A stretch of DNA of 64,000 bases, from positions 1-64,000 of IMG/VR virus record IMGVR_UViG_3300026488_000013; one strand, given 5' to 3'. Shown here in pieces: positions 59,768 through 64,000 of this stretch. The position numbers were made by a program, and so were the translations under genes. This DNA comes from a virus. The stretch's first letter is position 1. Each line of letters opens with the position of its first letter. Under the pieces are notes generated by a model. That model worked only from the letters and a program-made list of their open reading frames with translations. It searched no databases and was not told the origin of the DNA.

Positions 59768-61136
59768 TATCTGGCTCCGCAGTTGAGTTTATTAATTCGT
59801 TATTTTCTGAGGATTTTACTATCCCTAGCTCTTTCATTTTGCTATAAAACTCAGAATTAGGATTGAGCCAGCTATCAATTCTTTCTTTTATCGATATTTC
59901 CAAAACCTTATCAAAATATTCTCTAAATTCTTCATCTTCTAGATATTTCTTATAAATATCAGCTTTACTTCTAAACGAATATTGAATGTCTGGTAGCTTG
60001 GGATGGAATATTTTATTTCCCTGAATGGGTAAAGGGGCGGATTCTTCATACAGTTTTCTTATTTGTGCAGGAACATCTGTTTTGTTCAACAATTTATTTT
60101 CATATGGCATTCTGTTTGATAGGAAATGATAGTGCGACCAGAAAGAATTTAACCCTGTTAGTTTATCAAATACAACTTCTATTGTTAATCCTGAAGCGGG
60201 GGTTAATTTAGATTTATCCAATGATATTTTCAATATCCAACCCATTATTCCCGGATATTTATGTATTATTTCTTCCCCTTTCTCCATAAACAACCACTGT
60301 CTGCCTTTGTGTTCTATAGCTTTTGCTGATGTAGCAGTTTTTAAATCTTTATGTTGGACTGTTGTTTTGGAAGATGCTCCCCTCGGGGAAATTTGAATAT
60401 TTGCTCTAACTTGGTCTAGCAGTATTAGTCCTGTGTTAGTTTGTTCACATTCATATACTATAGCTGATAGATACTCTTGAAGAGTATATGCTTTCACACC
60501 CTTTTGTTTTATCAACTCTTTGTTTTCCTTTAAATACATATACATTTCATCTGGAATGGATTCTGCTAAACTATCCCAAATTAACAACGCCGGGACGGGC
60601 TCTTTATTGTTTGCTTTTTCAGTTTCTGTTTTTCTTTTTAATATCTCTGAAATCACATCGTATATCTTAGACAATAACTTTATACCGGGCAAATAAATAA
60701 ACCTTTTCCTGTATTTCGGGTCGTTGATATTTATTCCGAACTGAGCCAATCTTTTAATAACCAAATAATCATTCAGGGATTTGTTAATGAGGGGCGGATT
60801 TTCCACATCTAAATATATTACGATTGCTTCTGGGTGTTCTTTCAGCAGTCTGGCGGCAACTTGCAGTGATATAGTAGATTTTCCTGTTTCGGGCGGTGAT
60901 GTTAATGCAGATACCATTCCGGTTACAAAACCACCCCCTAACAACGCATCCAATGTTCTAACACCTGTTGAAATATAAACAGGTTCATATGTATTAACCA
61001 TTTTTGAATAAATTTCACTATAAACAAAATCGTATAAAGAATCAGCTATAGCGTCCGTGTTAGATGTAACGTTATTTTTTTCTTCTTCAATAATTTTCTC
61101 TATATTTTCCTTAACTCTTTTCTTTTTTCTAGCCAT
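59751..61136 (-). CDS. RecA/UvsX-like recombinase
   Basis: 461 residues. The core RecA fold is at about residues 45-300: STGVRTLDALLGGGFVTGMVSALTSPPETGKSTISLQVAARLL with Walker A SPPETGKST (about 83-91), IVIYLDVENPPL (compare FIDAEHAL), LLIWDSLAESIP (Walker B), and GLILLDQVRANIQ (compare LIFINQLR). A disordered loop follows (RGASSKTTVQHKDLKTATSAKAIEHKG), corresponding to DNA-binding loop L2. The C-terminal 150 residues are specific to this family. It should form filaments on single-stranded DNA for recombination-dependent replication. A DnaB/RadA-like function is a less likely alternative because the hexameric helicase motifs are missing. Confidence 0.82.
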   Translation of the reverse strand: MARKKKRVKENIEKIIEEEKNNVTSNTDAIADSLYDFVYSEIYSKMVNTYEPVYISTGVRTLDALLGGGFVTGMVSALTSPPETGKSTISLQVAARLLKEHPEAIVIYLDVENPPLINKSLNDYLVIKRLAQFGININDPKYRKRFIYLPGIKLLSKIYDVISEILKRKTETEKANNKEPVPALLIWDSLAESIPDEMYMYLKENKELIKQKGVKAYTLQEYLSAIVYECEQTNTGLILLDQVRANIQISPRGASSKTTVQHKDLKTATSAKAIEHKGRQWLFMEKGEEIIHKYPGIMGWILKISLDKSKLTPASGLTIEVVFDKLTGLNSFWSHYHFLSNRMPYENKLLNKTDVPAQIRKLYEESAPLPIQGNKIFHPKLPDIQYSFRSKADIYKKYLEDEEFREYFDKVLEISIKERIDSWLNPNSEFYSKMKELGIVKSSENNELINSTAEPDSDDNR

Positions 61137-61166
61137 TATAGTGGTATATAATTTCCATAGATGAAA

Positions 61167-61757
61167 TCAAATCGATTTCATTTCGTCCGGTAAATCAATA
61201 TCTTCTATTAGTTCATCATTTTTATCATACCCCTGGTTATCCATTATTAAAGAATCATCAGAATTTTTTTGTGCCTGATGTTGAATTGTGGAACCTTGAG
61301 CAGAAATTTTTAATATAAATTCGTTAAGAATATCTTTAATGGACGAATCGTCTTTTTCTTTACTCAATTCTTTATAGGTTTTTATCATTTGGTCTATATA
61401 TTTTATTTGGTAATTTGCTATCATCTCATAATATTTCTGCAAAATAGCTTCTATATCTGCTCGTGATTCATAAAGTTTTTTTACCAAATCTATCCTATTG
61501 GCTATATTTCTTCTTAAAACATTATACAATGAATGGTTCTTTTTTCTTTTTGCGTCTTCGGCAGCCAATCTCAGTTCATCTATTTCACTATTCAGCATTT
61601 CAATCTTCTCACTTATGTTGTTCAACTCTTTTACGGTATCTTTAATTCTATTGAACAATTCAATATCAAATAAACCATCTAAATTATTTTTAACTTCTTT
61701 GAGTGTATCTAAAATTTGCTCCGGAGTTAATTGAATTTTATTTTTTTCTTTACTCAT
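61167..61757 (-). CDS. Coiled-coil protein, 196 aa
   Basis: Long coiled coil across residues about 30-150 (NRIKDTVKELNNISEKIEMLNSEIDELRLAAEDAKRKK; RIDLVKKLYESRADIEAIL), then a Ser/Gln-rich linker and an acidic C-terminus (DELIEDIDLPDEMKSI). It lies 30 bases upstream of the recombinase gene and probably in the same operon. It may be a scaffold, tail-assembly or recombination accessory protein; sequence alone does not decide. Confidence 0.6.
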   Translation of the reverse strand: MSKEKNKIQLTPEQILDTLKEVKNNLDGLFDIELFNRIKDTVKELNNISEKIEMLNSEIDELRLAAEDAKRKKNHSLYNVLRRNIANRIDLVKKLYESRADIEAILQKYYEMIANYQIKYIDQMIKTYKELSKEKDDSSIKDILNEFILKISAQGSTIQHQAQKNSDDSLIMDNQGYDKNDELIEDIDLPDEMKSI

Positions 61758-61793
61758 TTTCCCTAATTTCCCTTTTTGTTATTTCTCTATCTA

Positions 61794-62810
61794 TTACGAT
61801 TGAACTCTTAAAAGTGTATTAAATATTTTCCTGGTTTTAGGCGGAGTATAAATATATTCAAAATCGCCCTCAAATAAATCTGTGGTAAAATCTATTTCTG
61901 TAGATGGGTGAATGGTATTTAAGTCTTCAAGAAAATTTTCTTCCAATTTACTGGTAATTTTTTCATAATCCGCCGCTTTTCGAGCTTTAGTCTTCTTACT
62001 CATGACTATAACCGAATATATATATGTTTGTTTAAACCCCATACGAACAAATGTTACAAAATTTTGAACATAAATTATATCGATTGCAAATAATAAATTT
62101 GAAAAAAATTTATTAAGTGCTTCATTAACAATAATTTCCTCATTTACATTCAAAGATTTATTCGTCGCATTCAGGGCAATATTTATTGCTTTTTTCTCTT
62201 TGATATAATCAAACAGATTTTGATAAATAATTAGAAATATTTTTGAATATACTTTTTTAAATAAATTCGAATTCTCTACCAATAAATTAAAAATAGTGCC
62301 CCGTATTACATTTTTATTTTTACTGGAAATAAACCTTAATTTTTTAATTATCTTTTCGCTTAAATACTTATACGCAAAAATATATACTCTTTCTAAAACA
62401 TAATTGTCATTATAGTCTTTAACGATGCGTTTTTCTCTTTTTAAAAACTCCGAAATTTCGCTATCAATAATTTCTATTATTTTTTCATTTAAAAACTCTT
62501 TAATTGCATTTTCTATTATTATTTTAATTTTTTCCCTCAATATTTTTTTATTATTTTTTTTAGCAGAAATTTCCGAATAATACTCTAAAACCTTATTATA
62601 AATTTTTTCTGTTATTTCATACTTTTTATCAATTCTATCAATTATATCTTTAATTTTATCTTCCACCCATTTTGCCTTGAAATTAAAATACGTAATAGAT
62701 TTAATTTTTGATTTTTTATTATACATTTCTAACAATTTTTTATATTCTCTTTTTGCTTCCGAATATTTTTTCAAAATATCTTTATTACTAATTTCTAATT
62801 TCGCCACCAT
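61794..62810 (-). CDS. Hypothetical helical basic protein, 338 aa
   Basis: Lys/Ile-rich and helical (KKYSEAKREYKKLLEMYNKKSKIKS; KIIIENAIKEFLNEKIIEIIDSEISEFLKREKRIVK). The C-terminal stretch differs (LEENFLEDLNTIHPSTEIDFTTDLFEGDFEYIYTPPKTRKIFNTLL) and looks like a linear interaction motif. It is not recognised. A TACGGATAAA promoter-like motif lies 14 bases before its ATG, so it may begin the transcript that includes the coiled-coil protein and recombinase. Confidence 0.55.
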   Translation of the reverse strand: MVAKLEISNKDILKKYSEAKREYKKLLEMYNKKSKIKSITYFNFKAKWVEDKIKDIIDRIDKKYEITEKIYNKVLEYYSEISAKKNNKKILREKIKIIIENAIKEFLNEKIIEIIDSEISEFLKREKRIVKDYNDNYVLERVYIFAYKYLSEKIIKKLRFISSKNKNVIRGTIFNLLVENSNLFKKVYSKIFLIIYQNLFDYIKEKKAINIALNATNKSLNVNEEIIVNEALNKFFSNLLFAIDIIYVQNFVTFVRMGFKQTYIYSVIVMSKKTKARKAADYEKITSKLEENFLEDLNTIHPSTEIDFTTDLFEGDFEYIYTPPKTRKIFNTLLRVQS

Positions 62811-62824
62811 AATAAAAATATTAA

Positions 62825-62834
62825 TTTATCCGTA
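62825..62834 (-). promoter_or_regulatory. Putative promoter motif TACGGATAAA
   Basis: One mismatch to TAYGGATAAT, 14 bases before the ATG at 62810. Confidence 0.4.
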
Positions 62835-62854
62835 TCGCAATTTTAAAAAGTGTT

Positions 62855-63529
62855 TTAAATCTTATTTAACTGAAACCCATTAGTATTTAAAAATGATAAC
62901 TTTGAATATAGATGTTCTGGAACAAACAAAACATTAGATTTATTTATTCCTGCAGAATAATTCACCATTTTAATATAATTGTAGAATTCCTCAATCAAAT
63001 TAATAAGAATATTTCTTAAAGATTTATCAAAGATTTGGGTGTCATACCTACCTAATATAACAATATGAATTTTATTTCTTAATTTATCAATTGTAGATTT
63101 ATTGTTATCGTTTGGCGCTGGAATTATTGGTTGGATGGTAAAGGGGCGTGTTAAGAGGATAACCCACTGATTTTCTAAATACTCTATATACAAATGGAAA
63201 GGAAGATATTCATCATTTAACAAATACGAAAAATAATTTTTCTCGAACTCATTCACATATTGAGGGAACTCAAATTTGTAAGTGTCGTTTATTATCTTTT
63301 TTACAGGAAAAGTAAAATACGAATATGTGTCTGAGATAAATATTCCATCTGGAACAAATATACTATTTCTTTTTCTATTATTAAACAAATTTTCATTTAA
63401 TAATAATGAGAAAATATTGTCTGTATCTATAAACTCTATATCATCTTCAGTTATTATAATATTTTGGGAAGATTTTCTATTTCCGATGATACCAATTTTG
63501 TAAGGTTTATTGTTTTGGTTGTTATACAT
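62855..63529 (-). CDS. Hypothetical protein, 224 aa
   Basis: Mixed alpha/beta (DGIFISDTYSYFTFPVKKIINDTYKFEFPQYVNEFEKNYFSYLL; IEYLENQWVILLTRPFTIQPIIPAPND; LRNKIHIVILGRYD). The ATG at 63529 overlaps the upstream gene by 76 bases, longer than usual, so a later start is possible. The family is not recognised. It lies in the structural block and is perhaps a tail or baseplate component. Confidence 0.5.
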   Translation of the reverse strand: MYNNQNNKPYKIGIIGNRKSSQNIIITEDDIEFIDTDNIFSLLLNENLFNNRKRNSIFVPDGIFISDTYSYFTFPVKKIINDTYKFEFPQYVNEFEKNYFSYLLNDEYLPFHLYIEYLENQWVILLTRPFTIQPIIPAPNDNNKSTIDKLRNKIHIVILGRYDTQIFDKSLRNILINLIEEFYNYIKMVNYSAGINKSNVLFVPEHLYSKLSFLNTNGFQLNKI

Positions 63530-63999
63530 GTGTTGATTTTGAATGAATTTATTCTATCTAATAGGTCTTTAAAAATAGCGCCGTTTAAAGATATATGGAA
63601 CCCTATGTTTAAAGTTAATAGCTGAGCTATTAATAGTTTGATTTGATTAATTAGTTTTATTATAGAATTAATTAAATCGACTATAGGTTTTAGCACCTTA
63701 TCCGTTAAGATTTTTAGTAAAATGTCTAAAAAACTTTCATTTGTATTTGGAATAACAATATTAAGCCCATATGAAAATGCGAATTTTTTGCACGGGTCAA
63801 AATCTACACAAGCGCCGCCGAAAAAAGTGGCGTCTTTCGATAATTCACTGAGATTTTTCAGTTCTAATAACGGTATTTGTTCTATTAACCAATCTGGTAG
63901 TCTAATATCCAGACCGAAGTTAAAATCTATGTTCAAAGCGAAGTTAGATAAATCTTCTAATAAGCTACATATCACATTGTTATATTCTACCTCTACTGC
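63454..63999 (-). CDS. Hypothetical protein, 5' end beyond the window
   Basis: The frame is open to the window edge (AVEVEYNN precedes the GTG at 63975), so the true start is outside. Visible parts: a beta-rich region (NIDFNFGLDIRLPDWLIEQIPLLELKN), GGACVDFDPCKKFAFSYGLNIVIPN, and a hydrophobic amphipathic helix (FLDILLKILTDKVLKPIVDLINSIIKLINQIKLLIAQLL). The style recalls phage virion proteins with internal hydrophobic helices. Not recognised. Confidence 0.5.
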   Translation of the reverse strand, partial: AVEVEYNNVICSLLEDLSNFALNIDFNFGLDIRLPDWLIEQIPLLELKNLSELSKDATFFGGACVDFDPCKKFAFSYGLNIVIPNTNESFLDILLKILTDKVLKPIVDLINSIIKLINQIKLLIAQLLTLNIGFHISLNGAIFKDLLDRINSFKINTCITTKTINLTKLVSSEIENLPKIL

Positions 64000-64000
64000 C

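Overview
This window looks like part of the genome of a very large, AT-rich, contractile-tailed dsDNA bacteriophage (jumbo myovirus type). The evidence is a terminase large subunit, a 1753-residue tape measure, a gp6/J-like baseplate wedge protein, a PAAR spike tip, a RecA/UvsX-like recombinase, a 5'-3' exonuclease, and pieces of phage-encoded multisubunit RNA polymerase. No ribosomal, tRNA or bacterial housekeeping operon is visible. Protein-coding DNA is strongly AT-rich, but the structured RNA elements (one group I intron and several transposon-like RNA repeats) are GC-rich. That contrast would fit a thermophilic host; this is inference.

Layout. 1-310: left-edge fragment of an IS200/IS605 tnpB with a structured leader. 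1061-9348 (minus): RNA polymerase beta' region with a Vsr-like homing endonuclease, a beta' C-terminal subunit, a KH protein, and a beta' N-terminal subunit. The active-site codons of that last gene are interrupted by an intein and, a few codons later, by a group I intron. The intron's P8 loop carries a csx3-like ring-nuclease gene in antisense. 9600-14924: structured RNA repeats, proteins of unknown function, a FEN-like exonuclease, an HD hydrolase and an AT-hook protein. 14925-15987: a non-coding region with repeats that recur at 47.7-48.1 kb. 15988-26658: accessory genes on both strands, including an RNA polymerase beta N-terminal subunit, an SF2 helicase, and a PAAR plus nuclease pair. 27337-31745 (minus): a complete four-gene deamidating NAD salvage operon (pncB, nadM-nudix, pncA, nadE). 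31792-39411: small genes, a membrane protein, a second homing endonuclease and a second beta' N-terminal subunit. 39515-63999 (minus): virion assembly block (tape measure, terminase, baseplate wedge, many helical proteins probably of virion origin) plus the RecA-like protein.

How the parts fit together. Two different beta' N-terminal genes suggest two phage RNA polymerases. Many genes carry a TAYGGATAAT-like motif 5-14 bases before the start codon, a candidate promoter for one of them that would give very short leaders. Two counter-defence functions are plausible. Csx3 could destroy cyclic tetra-adenylate made by type III CRISPR. The NAD operon could rebuild NAD+ from the nicotinamide released by NAD-degrading defences. 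Selfish elements (intein, intron, two EDxHD-type endonucleases, IS605-like repeats) concentrate around the RNA polymerase genes.
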